Shown here piece after piece: positions 6,983 through 12,921 of a DNA stretch of 13,875 nucleotides. The translations under genes were made by a program, and so were the position numbers. The stretch lies in NCBI GenBank assembly GCA_001898095.1, contig MKSH01000029.1, positions 5,649 to 19,523 on the forward strand. The letters run 5' to 3'. The notes beneath the pieces were generated by a model, which was given only the letters and a program-made list of their open reading frames with translations, ran no database searches and was not told the origin of the DNA. This stretch comes from Solirubrobacterales bacterium 70-9 (GTDB taxonomy: Bacteria; Actinomycetota; Thermoleophilia; Solirubrobacterales; 70-9). Position 1 is the first letter of the stretch. Every line of letters starts with the position of its first letter.

Positions 6983-7875
6983 GCACGCGTTCCGGCTTCA
7001 TCGGACTCGCGGGCCGGCCGAACGTCGGCAAGTCGACTCTGGTCAACGCCCTCGTCGGCCGCCACGTCGCGATCGTCTCGATGCGCCCGCAGACGACCCG
7101 GCGAGCGATCCGCGGCGTCGCCACCGATGTCGCCGCCGAACGGCAGCTGGTCCTCGTCGACCTGCCCGGCGTACAGCGCCCCCGCGACGCGCTGACCAAA
7201 CGGATGCAGGCGCGGGTCGAGCGCGAGCTGGCCGACTCCGACGTGGCGCTCCTGGTGATCAACGGCGAGGAGGGCGTCGGCCCCGGGGACCGCTTCATCG
7301 CCGGCCTGCTGAAAGCCGCCCGCGACGAAATCCCGGTCATCTGCGCGGTCAACAAGTGCGACAAGCTCGCCCGCGGCGGCACCGTCGAGGCGCTCAGCGC
7401 CGCGGCCGACCTGCCCGGCGTCGACGAGGTCTTCCCGATCAGCGCGCGCGACGGCAGCGGCCTCGACGAGCTGCTCCACCGGCTCGGCGAGCTGGTCCCC
7501 GAGGGGCCGTACATGTACCCGCCGGAGGACTCCTCCGACCAGTCCTCGGAGCTGCTCCTCGCCGAGCTGATCCGCGAGCAGGTGCTGAACCGGACGCGGC
7601 AGGAGATCCCGCACTCGGTCGAGGTGAAAGTGCAGAGCATCGAGCCGCGCGCGGACGGCCTGGTCACCGTCGTCGCCGAGATCTGGGCGGAGACGGAGTC
7701 CCAGAAGGGGATCCTGATCGGCCGCGGCGGCGCCAAGATCGGTGAGATCGGCACCGCGGCGCGGCGCTCGCTGGAGCGCGAGCTGGGCGCCCAGGTCCAC
7801 CTCGACCTGAACGTGCGGGTGCGGCGCAACTGGCGCCGCGACGAGGACATGCTCGACCGGCTCGGCATCGAGTAG
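6979..7875 (+). CDS. era: GTPase Era
   Basis: Era is a GTPase that binds the 3' end of 16S rRNA and guides 30S subunit assembly, acting in the cytoplasm and at the inner membrane face. The 298-aa protein shows G1 GRPNVGKS (12-19), the switch region SMRPQTTRRAIRGV (34-47), G3 DLPG (61-64), G4 NKCD (125-128), G5 SAR (155-157) and a C-terminal KH domain with GILIGRGGAKIGEIG (244-258). G3 is DLPG where most Era proteins have DTPG, a mild departure that should still bind magnesium and GTP. The start GTG overlaps the ybeY stop by four bases. hisIE begins 28 bases after the stop, apparently with its own promoter. Confidence 0.95.
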   Translation: MSTRSGFIGLAGRPNVGKSTLVNALVGRHVAIVSMRPQTTRRAIRGVATDVAAERQLVLVDLPGVQRPRDALTKRMQARVERELADSDVALLVINGEEGVGPGDRFIAGLLKAARDEIPVICAVNKCDKLARGGTVEALSAAADLPGVDEVFPISARDGSGLDELLHRLGELVPEGPYMYPPEDSSDQSSELLLAELIREQVLNRTRQEIPHSVEVKVQSIEPRADGLVTVVAEIWAETESQKGILIGRGGAKIGEIGTAARRSLERELGAQVHLDLNVRVRRNWRRDEDMLDRLGIE

Positions 7876-7887
7876 CCGGCGGCCCTC

Positions 7888-7893
7888 TACGAT
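7888..7893 (+). promoter_or_regulatory. putative -10 box of the hisIE-trp operon
   Basis: TACGAT lies nine bases before the hisIE GTG in the 27-base gap after era, which contains no ribosome binding site. This fits a leaderless or nearly leaderless message. No recognisable -35 box is present, and readthrough from era cannot be excluded. There is no room for a trp leader peptide and attenuator here. Confidence 0.3.
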
Positions 7894-7902
7894 CCCTTTC
7901 CC

Positions 7903-8550
7903 GTGTTTTCCGAAATTTCCTTTGACGAGCGTGGCCTGGTGCCGTGCGTGGTGCAGGACGAGTCCACCGGCGAGGTGCTGATGCTCGCCTACCTGAACGA
8001 GAAAGCCCTGCAGATGACGGTCGACACGGGGGAGATGCACTTCTACAGCCGCTCTCGTGACGAGATCTGGCGCAAAGGCGAAACCTCGGGGGCGACGATG
8101 GCGGTGCGCCGGCTCCGCTACGACTGCGACGGCGACGCCGTGTTGGCGATCGTCGCGCCGACCGCCAACGCCTGCCACACGGGGGAGCGCAGCTGCTTCT
8201 ACCGCGAGGTCGGCGGTGCCGCCGCCCCCGACAAGGACGCTCCGGCCGCCCCCGGTGAGCCGCGCCGCGTCGTCCACGAGGCGCTCCCGGCACTGGAGCG
8301 CACGCTGAAGAGCCGTGCCGCCGAGCGCCCCGAGGGCAGCTATACCGTGCAGCTGCTGGATGACCCGACGCTGATCGGCGAAAAGGTCGAGGAGGAGGCC
8401 GAGGAGGTGGTCCGCGCCGCCCGCGAAGAGACCGACGAGCGGGTCGCCGAAGAGGCCGCCGACGTGCTCTACCACCTCGCCGTGCTGCTGGCCGCCCGCG
8501 GCGTGCCGCAGTCGGCGGTGTTCGAGGAGCTGAACGACCGTGCCGGCTGA
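7903..8550 (+). CDS. hisI: Bifunctional phosphoribosyl-AMP cyclohydrolase / phosphoribosyl-ATP pyrophosphatase HisIE
   Basis: This fused enzyme carries out the second and third steps of histidine synthesis: the C-terminal HisE domain cleaves PR-ATP to PR-AMP, and the N-terminal HisI domain opens the adenine ring. HisI (about 1-104) shows MLAYLNEKAL (27-36), FYSRSRDEIWRKGETSG (47-63), the metal ligands DCDGD (74-78), and CHTG (91-94) with C98. HisE (about 122-215) shows GEKVEEEAEEVVRAA (159-173) and EEAADVLYHLAVLL (183-196). The proline- and alanine-rich stretch at about 104-120 is the linker. Its 215 aa is typical for the fusion. The GTG start gives the natural N-terminus ahead of FDERGLVP. 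The gene overlaps trpE by 11 bases, so histidine and tryptophan genes are coupled. No other his gene is in the window. Confidence 0.95.
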   Translation: MFSEISFDERGLVPCVVQDESTGEVLMLAYLNEKALQMTVDTGEMHFYSRSRDEIWRKGETSGATMAVRRLRYDCDGDAVLAIVAPTANACHTGERSCFYREVGGAAAPDKDAPAAPGEPRRVVHEALPALERTLKSRAAERPEGSYTVQLLDDPTLIGEKVEEEAEEVVRAAREETDERVAEEAADVLYHLAVLLAARGVPQSAVFEELNDRAG

Positions 8551-10012
8551 GGTGGCCGCCGAGCCCGAGCTACGCCTCGAGCCGACCCTGGAGCGCGCCC
8601 GCGAGCTGGCTCGCGAGGGCAACGTGGTCCCGATCCGCGCCCGCTTTGTCGAGGACACCGAGACCCCCGTCTCCGCCTTCCTGAAGCTCCGCGCCGGCGA
8701 GCCGGAGGGGGCTCCATGCTTCCTGCTGGAGTCGGCCGAGCAGGGCCAGGTCGGCCGCTACTCCTTCGTCGGCCTCCGCCCCCGCGCGGTGCTCCGCTGG
8801 GCCGAAGGCGAGCTCTCCGAATGGGCCGGCGCCCAGTTGGCACTGACCGGCGGCGCGCCGACCAAGGTCGAGCCCGAGGACGATCCCTACGGCGCCGTCG
8901 CCGCCCGCTTCGCCGCCTACAAACCCGCCCCGGTAGAGGACCTGCCGCCCTTCACAGGCGGCGCCGTCGGCTTCTTCGGCTACGACCTGGTGCGCACGGT
9001 CGAGCCGCTCGGCGAGCCGAATCCCGACGAGCTGGGCCTCCCCGACATGGCCCTGATGGTCACCGACGCGATGCTGGTCTTCGACCACCTGCGCCACGAG
9101 CTGACGATCCTCGCCTGCGTGATCGCCGACGACGAGGAGGACTTCGACGCCGCTTACGCCCGCGCCGCGGCGACGATCGTCGAGATGCGCGAGCGCCTCC
9201 GCGGCGCCGTCCCGCAGCCCGCCGCGACGAGCGTGGTCAAGCCGCCCGAGTTCACCTCCAACTTCGAGCGCGAGGAGTTCGAAGCCGCGGTCGCGCGGAT
9301 CGTCGAGTACGTGCACGCCGGCGACGCCTTCCAGGTCGTTCCCTCGCAGCGCTTCAGCGCCGACGCGCCGGTCGAGGCCTTCTCGGTCTACCGCGGCCTG
9401 CGCACGGTCAATCCCTCGCCCTACATGTACTACATCGATTTCGGCGACTTCCAGATCGCCGGCGCCTCGCCCGAGCCGCTGGTGAAGGTGCACGACGGGA
9501 TCGTCGAGACGCGGCCGATCGCCGGCACCTCGCCGCGCGGCAAGTCCGCCGAGGAGGACCGCCGGCTCGCCGAGCGCCTGATCAACGACCCGAAGGAGCG
9601 GGCCGAGCACGTGATGCTGGTCGACCTCGGCCGCAACGACCTCGGCCGGGTCTGCGAGTACGGCTCGGTCACCGTCGACGAGCTGATGCAGATCGAGACC
9701 TACTCGCACGTCCTCCACATCGTGTCCAAGGTGTCAGGAAAGCTGCGCGAGGGGGTGACGGCGATGGACGTGCTGCGCTCGACGCTCCCCGCCGGGACGC
9801 TCTCCGGCGCGCCCAAGGTACGGGCGATGCAGATCATCGACGAGCTGGAGAAGGTGAAGCGCTGCTCCTACGGCGGCGCGATCGGCTACCTGAGCTGGGA
9901 CGGCGACCTCGACACGGCGATCCACATCCGCACCGTGGTGGCGAAGGACGGCCGCCTCCACGTGCAGGCGGGCGGCGGCACGGTCGCCGACGCGAAGCCG
10001 AATTACGAGTAG
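8540..10012 (+). CDS. trpE: Anthranilate synthase component I (TrpE), C-terminus cut by in-frame TAG
   Basis: TrpE converts chorismate to anthranilate using ammonia from TrpG, the committed step of tryptophan synthesis. The 490-aa product has the feedback-inhibitor site (LLES, 62-65, then GRYSFVG; also NPSPYMYY) and the chorismate-binding domain motifs RPIAGTSPRG, DLGRNDLGRV, SKVSGKL, LPAGTLSGAPKVRAM, GGAIGYLSWDGDLDTAIHIRT and GGGTVADAKPNYE. It then stops at TAG (10010-10012), yet the same frame continues through NESVNKARAVVRAVEIA to a TGA at 10085-10087; an intact protein would be 515 aa. The TAG sits where homologues usually have Tyr or another residue (TAC to TAG is one change). All catalytic motifs precede the stop. 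GTG 8540 overlaps hisIE and follows GAGGAG (8524-8529); GTG 8552 is an alternative. Confidence 0.9.
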   Translation: MPAEVAAEPELRLEPTLERARELAREGNVVPIRARFVEDTETPVSAFLKLRAGEPEGAPCFLLESAEQGQVGRYSFVGLRPRAVLRWAEGELSEWAGAQLALTGGAPTKVEPEDDPYGAVAARFAAYKPAPVEDLPPFTGGAVGFFGYDLVRTVEPLGEPNPDELGLPDMALMVTDAMLVFDHLRHELTILACVIADDEEDFDAAYARAAATIVEMRERLRGAVPQPAATSVVKPPEFTSNFEREEFEAAVARIVEYVHAGDAFQVVPSQRFSADAPVEAFSVYRGLRTVNPSPYMYYIDFGDFQIAGASPEPLVKVHDGIVETRPIAGTSPRGKSAEEDRRLAERLINDPKERAEHVMLVDLGRNDLGRVCEYGSVTVDELMQIETYSHVLHIVSKVSGKLREGVTAMDVLRSTLPAGTLSGAPKVRAMQIIDELEKVKRCSYGGAIGYLSWDGDLDTAIHIRTVVAKDGRLHVQAGGGTVADAKPNYE

Positions 10013-10087
10013 AACGAGTCGGTGAACAAGGCGCGCGCCGTGGTCCGCGCGGTCGAGATCGCCTGCGCCCAGCCGGACTGGGCCTGA
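10013..10087 (+). other. Orphaned C-terminal coding tail of trpE
   Basis: These 24 codons plus TGA remain in the trpE reading frame after the TAG. They encode NESVNKARAVVRAVEIA and a short end, matching the last helix of TrpE proteins (the E-S/T-x-N-K-A-R/M-A pattern). Every codon in it, including the stop TGA aside, ends in G or C, as in the active genes around it, so the stop looks recent or is a sequencing or assembly error. No start codon and ribosome binding site suggest separate translation. Confidence 0.7.
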
Positions 10088-10106
10088 GCCGCCGGAGCCA
10101 CACACC

Positions 10107-10673
10107 ATGCGCGTCCTCGTGATCGACAACTACGACTCCTTCACCTACAACCTGGTCCAGTACCTGGGTGAGCTCGGCGCCGAGCTGGAGGTGGTCCGCA
10201 ACGACAAGGCCGAGGTCGGCGAGCTGCTCGAGCGAGGCGCCGACCGCCTGCTCGTCTCACCCGGCCCCTGCACGCCTGCCGAGGCCGGGATCTCCGGCGA
10301 GGCGATCCGCGCCTTCGCCGAGGCCGGCACGCCGGTGCTCGGGGTCTGCCTCGGCCACCAGGCGATGGTCGAGGTCTTCGGCGGCAAGGTCGTCCAGGGC
10401 GAACCGGTCCACGGCAAGGACGCCGAGATCGTCCACGACGGGCGCACGATCTACTCCGGCCTGCCCTCGCCGATGGTCGCCGGCCGTTATCACTCGCTGA
10501 TCGCCGACCCGGACCTCCCGGACGAGCTCGAGCTGACCGCCCACCTCGGCGACGTGGTGATGGGCGCCCGTCATAAGGAGCTGCCCGCCGAGGGCGTCCA
10601 GTTCCATCCCGAGTCGGTGCTGACGCCGCACGGGAAGCACCTACTGGCCAACTTCCTCGGGGAGGATCGCTAG
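10107..10673 (+). CDS. trpG: Anthranilate synthase component II (TrpG), glutamine amidotransferase
   Basis: TrpG is a class I glutamine amidotransferase that feeds ammonia to TrpE; the same subunit may also serve aminodeoxychorismate synthase for folate (PabA role). The 188-aa protein begins with the canonical IDNYDSFTYNLVQYLGELG and has LLVSPGPCTP (48-57), the nucleophile C81 in GVCLGHQ, and the catalytic H167 and E169 in VQFHPES. Length is normal for a single-domain TrpG. ATG 10107 follows GGAG at 10094-10097, 19 bases after the second (TGA) end of trpE. If only the TAG-terminated trpE is read, the distance from its stop is about 94 bases, which could weaken coupling. Confidence 0.95.
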   Translation: MRVLVIDNYDSFTYNLVQYLGELGAELEVVRNDKAEVGELLERGADRLLVSPGPCTPAEAGISGEAIRAFAEAGTPVLGVCLGHQAMVEVFGGKVVQGEPVHGKDAEIVHDGRTIYSGLPSPMVAGRYHSLIADPDLPDELELTAHLGDVVMGARHKELPAEGVQFHPESVLTPHGKHLLANFLGEDR

Positions 10674-11702
10674 ATGCCTAACGATGTCGTCAGCCGTGCG
10701 ATCGACCAGATCTGCGCCGGGGAGAACCTGACCGCCGACCACGCCTCGACCGTGCTCTCGGAGATCATGGAGGGGCGGGCCGAGCCGATCCAGACCGGCG
10801 CCTTCCTGATCGCCCTGCGGGCGAAGGGGGAGACGGTCTCCGAGCTGGTCGGGCTGGCGCGGACGATGCGCTCGCTCGCCACTCCGGTCCACACCGACCG
10901 CCCTGACCTGGTCGACACCGCCGGCACCGGCGGCGGCCCGACCACCTTCAACATCTCGACCACCGCGGCGCTGGTCGCCGCCGCCGCGGGCTGCCCGGTC
11001 GCCAAGCACGGCAACCGCTCGGCGACCTCGAAATCGGGCTCCGCCGACGTGCTCGAGGCGCTCGGGGTGAACGTCGACCTCGATCCGGAGGAGGTCGGCC
11101 GCTGTATCGACGAGGTCGGCTTCGGCTTCATGTTCGCCCAGCGCCACCATTCGGCGATGGCCCACGTCGGCCCGGCCCGCGCCGGCCTCGGCGTGCGCAC
11201 CGTCTTCAACTTCCTCGGCCCGCTGACCAACCCGGCGGGGGCCACCCGGCAGCTGGTCGGGGTCGCCGATCGCTTCTACCAGGAGACGATCGCCGAGGCG
11301 CTGATCGGCCTCGGCACCGTGCGCGCGCTGGTGGTCAGCGCCGAGGACGGCGTGGACGAGCTCTCCCTGTCGGCCCCGACCCGGGTGATCGAGGTCTTCG
11401 ACGGCCGCACGGCCGAGTGGTTCGTCGAGCCCGGCCAGTTCGGGCTGGCGCCGCTGGAGCTGGAGGAAATCAAGGGCGGCACGCCGGCGGAGAACGCCGA
11501 CGCCACCTGCGCCGTGCTGGCGGGCCATCCCGGCCCTCACCGCGACATCGTCCTGCTGAACGCCGCCGCCGCGATCTACGTCGGCGGGCTCGCCGCCGAT
11601 CTCGAGGACGGGGTCGGGAAAGCCGCGGCAGCGGTCGATTCCGGCGCGGCTGCCGGCCTGTTGGACAAGCTCATCGCTGCAACGGGCCGAAGCGCCGGCT
11701 AG
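10674..11702 (+). CDS. trpD: Anthranilate phosphoribosyltransferase TrpD
   Basis: TrpD transfers phosphoribose from PRPP to anthranilate. The 342-aa protein shows the helical N-terminal domain (LSEIMEGRAEPIQTGAFLIALRAKGET, about 28-54), the glycine-rich PRPP loop DTAGTGGGPTTFNIST (81-96), KHGNRSATSKSGSADVLEALG (111-131) and the downstream region HHSAMAHVGPAR and FNFLGPLTNPA that binds anthranilate and metal. The ATG directly follows the trpG TAG, and GGGGAGG at 10659-10665 within trpG, eight bases upstream, is one of the strongest ribosome binding sites of the window. trpC starts 15 bases after its stop. Confidence 0.96.
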   Translation: MPNDVVSRAIDQICAGENLTADHASTVLSEIMEGRAEPIQTGAFLIALRAKGETVSELVGLARTMRSLATPVHTDRPDLVDTAGTGGGPTTFNISTTAALVAAAAGCPVAKHGNRSATSKSGSADVLEALGVNVDLDPEEVGRCIDEVGFGFMFAQRHHSAMAHVGPARAGLGVRTVFNFLGPLTNPAGATRQLVGVADRFYQETIAEALIGLGTVRALVVSAEDGVDELSLSAPTRVIEVFDGRTAEWFVEPGQFGLAPLELEEIKGGTPAENADATCAVLAGHPGPHRDIVLLNAAAAIYVGGLAADLEDGVGKAAAAVDSGAAAGLLDKLIAATGRSAG

Positions 11703-11717
11703 TCTGTCTTCGTTCAA

Positions 11718-12518
11718 GTGGGAATCATCGACGAGCTGATCGACGGCGCCCGAGACGGGGTGGAAGCGCGCAAGCGTGATCTGCCCGTGGCAGAGCTCGA
11801 GGCGCAACTCTCCGGACGGGGCGAAGACCGCCCGTTCCAGGAGGCCCTGGTCCGTCCGGGCCTCTCGGTGATCGCCGAGTTCAAGCGGCGCTCGCCGAGC
11901 GCCGGCGACATCGCCCCCGGCGCCGACGTCGGTGCCCACGTCGCCGCCTACGAGCGCGGCGGCGCGGCGGCGCTCTCGGTGTTGACCGACGCGCCCCACT
12001 TCGGCGGCTCGCTCGAGGACCTGCGCGCGGCGCGCGGCGCGGCGACCCTGCCGATCATCCGTAAGGACTTCATCGTCGACCCCTACCAGCTCTACGAGGC
12101 GGCGGTCTACGGCGCCGACGCGGTGCTGCTGATCGTCCGGGCGCTCTCCGATCGCGAACTGCGGGCGCTCTACGAGGAGGCGCGGGCGCTCGACCTCGAC
12201 TGCCTGGTCGAGGTGCACGACGCCGACGAGCTCGAGCGGGCGCTCGAGGTCGACGCCGAGGTGATCGGGATCAACAACCGCGATCTCGACGAGCAGCGGG
12301 TCGACATCCAGACCACCTTCGAGCTGATGCCCGACGTGCCGGCCGGGAAGACCGTCGTCGCCGAGAGCGGGATCTCGGGACGCGAGGAGCTGATGGAGCT
12401 CGACCGGGTCGGCGTCGACGCGGTCCTGATCGGCGGCGCCCTGATGACGGCCGCCGACCCGGAGCTGAAGACGCGCGAGCTGACCGGCGCCGACGAGACG
12501 CGCGAACACCGCTACTAG
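11718..12518 (+). CDS. trpC: Indole-3-glycerol phosphate synthase TrpC
   Basis: TrpC closes the indole ring, decarboxylating CdRP to indole-3-glycerol phosphate, in a single-domain TIM barrel of 266 aa. Catalytic and phosphate-binding motifs are in place: IAEFKRRSPSAG (52-63, with E54 and K56), ALSVLTDAPHFGGS (85-98), IIRKDFIVDPYQ (113-124, K116), LVEVHD (163-168, E165), GINNRDL (184-190), VAESGIS (214-220) and VLIGGALM near the end. The GTG at 11718 is taken as start since the helix IIDELIDGARDGVEARK begins right after it, as in homologues. It is the last gene of the operon: trpF, trpB and trpA do not follow. In many actinobacteria HisA (PriA) covers the TrpF step. Confidence 0.95.
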   Translation: MGIIDELIDGARDGVEARKRDLPVAELEAQLSGRGEDRPFQEALVRPGLSVIAEFKRRSPSAGDIAPGADVGAHVAAYERGGAAALSVLTDAPHFGGSLEDLRAARGAATLPIIRKDFIVDPYQLYEAAVYGADAVLLIVRALSDRELRALYEEARALDLDCLVEVHDADELERALEVDAEVIGINNRDLDEQRVDIQTTFELMPDVPAGKTVVAESGISGREELMELDRVGVDAVLIGGALMTAADPELKTRELTGADETREHRY

Positions 12519-12627
12519 CGGGTCGATTCCACGGGGGGCGAGGGCTCAGGCCCCTGCGGCGGGGGCTCGACGCGAGGCTTTCGGCGGGAAGTGCGCGGGT
12601 CGGTTCACAGGGCAAGGTCAACTCACT

Positions 12628-12673
12628 CGCCGTCGACTTTGACCATGCCAGGGCAGGGTGAAAGTCGACGGCG
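12628..12673. repeat. Strong hairpin, perfect 13-bp outer stem
   Basis: CGCCGTCGACTTT (12628-12640) pairs perfectly with AAAGTCGACGGCG (12661-12673). The stem continues inward, interrupted by a G-G and an A-G mismatch, through ACC/GGT and TGC/GCA to a four-base CAGG loop. A short alternative pairing, GGTCAA (12616-12621) with TTGACC (12639-12644), would compete with it. It could be a structured RNA, half of a tandem terminator, or a palindromic repeat; no run of T follows on either side. Confidence 0.7.
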
Positions 12674-12696
12674 CGATCGGACCTCCTTAAGCCCGT

Positions 12697-12758
12697 GGGA
12701 CGGCCCTCTCGTAGGCGGTCACAGCCTGCCCGGACCGCCTGCGAGAGGGCCGGGTCCC
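12697..12758. terminator. Large hairpin, possible terminator of the trp operon
   Basis: GGCCCTCTCGTAGGCGGTC (12702-12720) pairs with its near-complement at 12733-12751; the only non-Watson-Crick pair is a T-G wobble when read on the + strand. A further GGGAC/GTCCC stem (12697-12701 with 12754-12758) extends it past a two-base bulge. The loop is 12 bases. Its place downstream of trpC and upstream of htrA fits a terminator, but there is no T tract, so it would be of the U-less type described for actinobacteria, or a structural element of an RNA. Confidence 0.5.
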
Positions 12759-12859
12759 TTACCTCGTCCTTCGCCGGCCCCTGCGTCCCCCTCCCAGTTG
12801 TCTCTCAGGAACCTGCCGACGTTTCGCCTTACCGTCCACCTTGCGGCGCGCCTTCACCT

Positions 12860-12887
12860 CTTTAGAAAACTTTAGGACTTGCTTTAA
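12860..12887 (+). promoter_or_regulatory. CTTTAG-type direct repeats upstream of htrA
   Basis: CTTTAG at 12860-12865 and 12870-12875 and CTTTAA at 12882-12887 lie in the same orientation, 10 and 12 bases apart, about one helical turn each. They form an AT-rich island 35-62 bases before the htrA ATG. Such spacing suits binding by an OmpR/PhoB-type regulator. TTGCTT (12879-12884) with TACGCA (12904-12909) could be a weak -35/-10 pair with a long 19-base spacer. The regulator is not identified. Confidence 0.35.
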
Positions 12888-12921
12888 GGGCGCGTCACAG
12901 GTCTACGCAATCCTGCCCGCC

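Larger units (their letters stand above)
12519..12921. other. Non-coding gap between trpC and htrA
   Basis: About 400 bases without a credible gene. It holds, in order, a short GC hairpin near 12550-12566, two large hairpins (12628-12673 and 12697-12758), an unremarkable pyrimidine-rich stretch, and an AT-richer region with CTTTAG repeats before htrA. An open frame at 12591-12875 exists but passes through both hairpins, has no ribosome binding site and no recognisable protein character. No tRNA or other standard RNA was recognised. Confidence 0.7.

Noticed and set aside
5197..8658. Very long minus-strand open frame (over 1100 codons) and similar ones at 1112-3097, 8570-9718 and 10641-12509
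   Set aside because: They lie exactly antisense to clear genes, are low-complexity in Arg, Gly, Asp, Val and Leu, lack domain motifs, and are expected by-products of high third-position GC.
10010..10012. TAG in trpE read as pyrrolysine
   Set aside because: Pyrrolysine occurs in methylamine methyltransferases and needs a dedicated tRNA and synthetase; nothing in the window or the TrpE family supports it.
12519..12545. GGGTCGATTCCAC just after trpC looks like a tRNA T-arm
   Set aside because: The five-base stem does not pair around the loop and no acceptor, D or anticodon arm is found at the right distances.
12640..12690. Perfect Shine-Dalgarno (TTAAGGAGGT) on the minus strand with a 7-codon frame further on
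   Set aside because: No ATG, GTG or TTG lies at a workable distance; the tiny frame MVKVDGE begins some 35 bases away and lies inside the hairpin arms.
12808..12836. GGAACC followed by CGTC, resembling an extracytoplasmic-function sigma factor promoter before htrA
   Set aside because: The distance between the two parts is about 19-20 bases, longer than the usual 15-17, and the -10 part is imperfect; too weak to call although htrA is a typical target.
12591..12875. 94-codon plus-strand open frame in the trpC-htrA gap
   Set aside because: It crosses both hairpins, has no ribosome binding site and its translation is Pro/Arg/Ser-rich without any recognisable motif.
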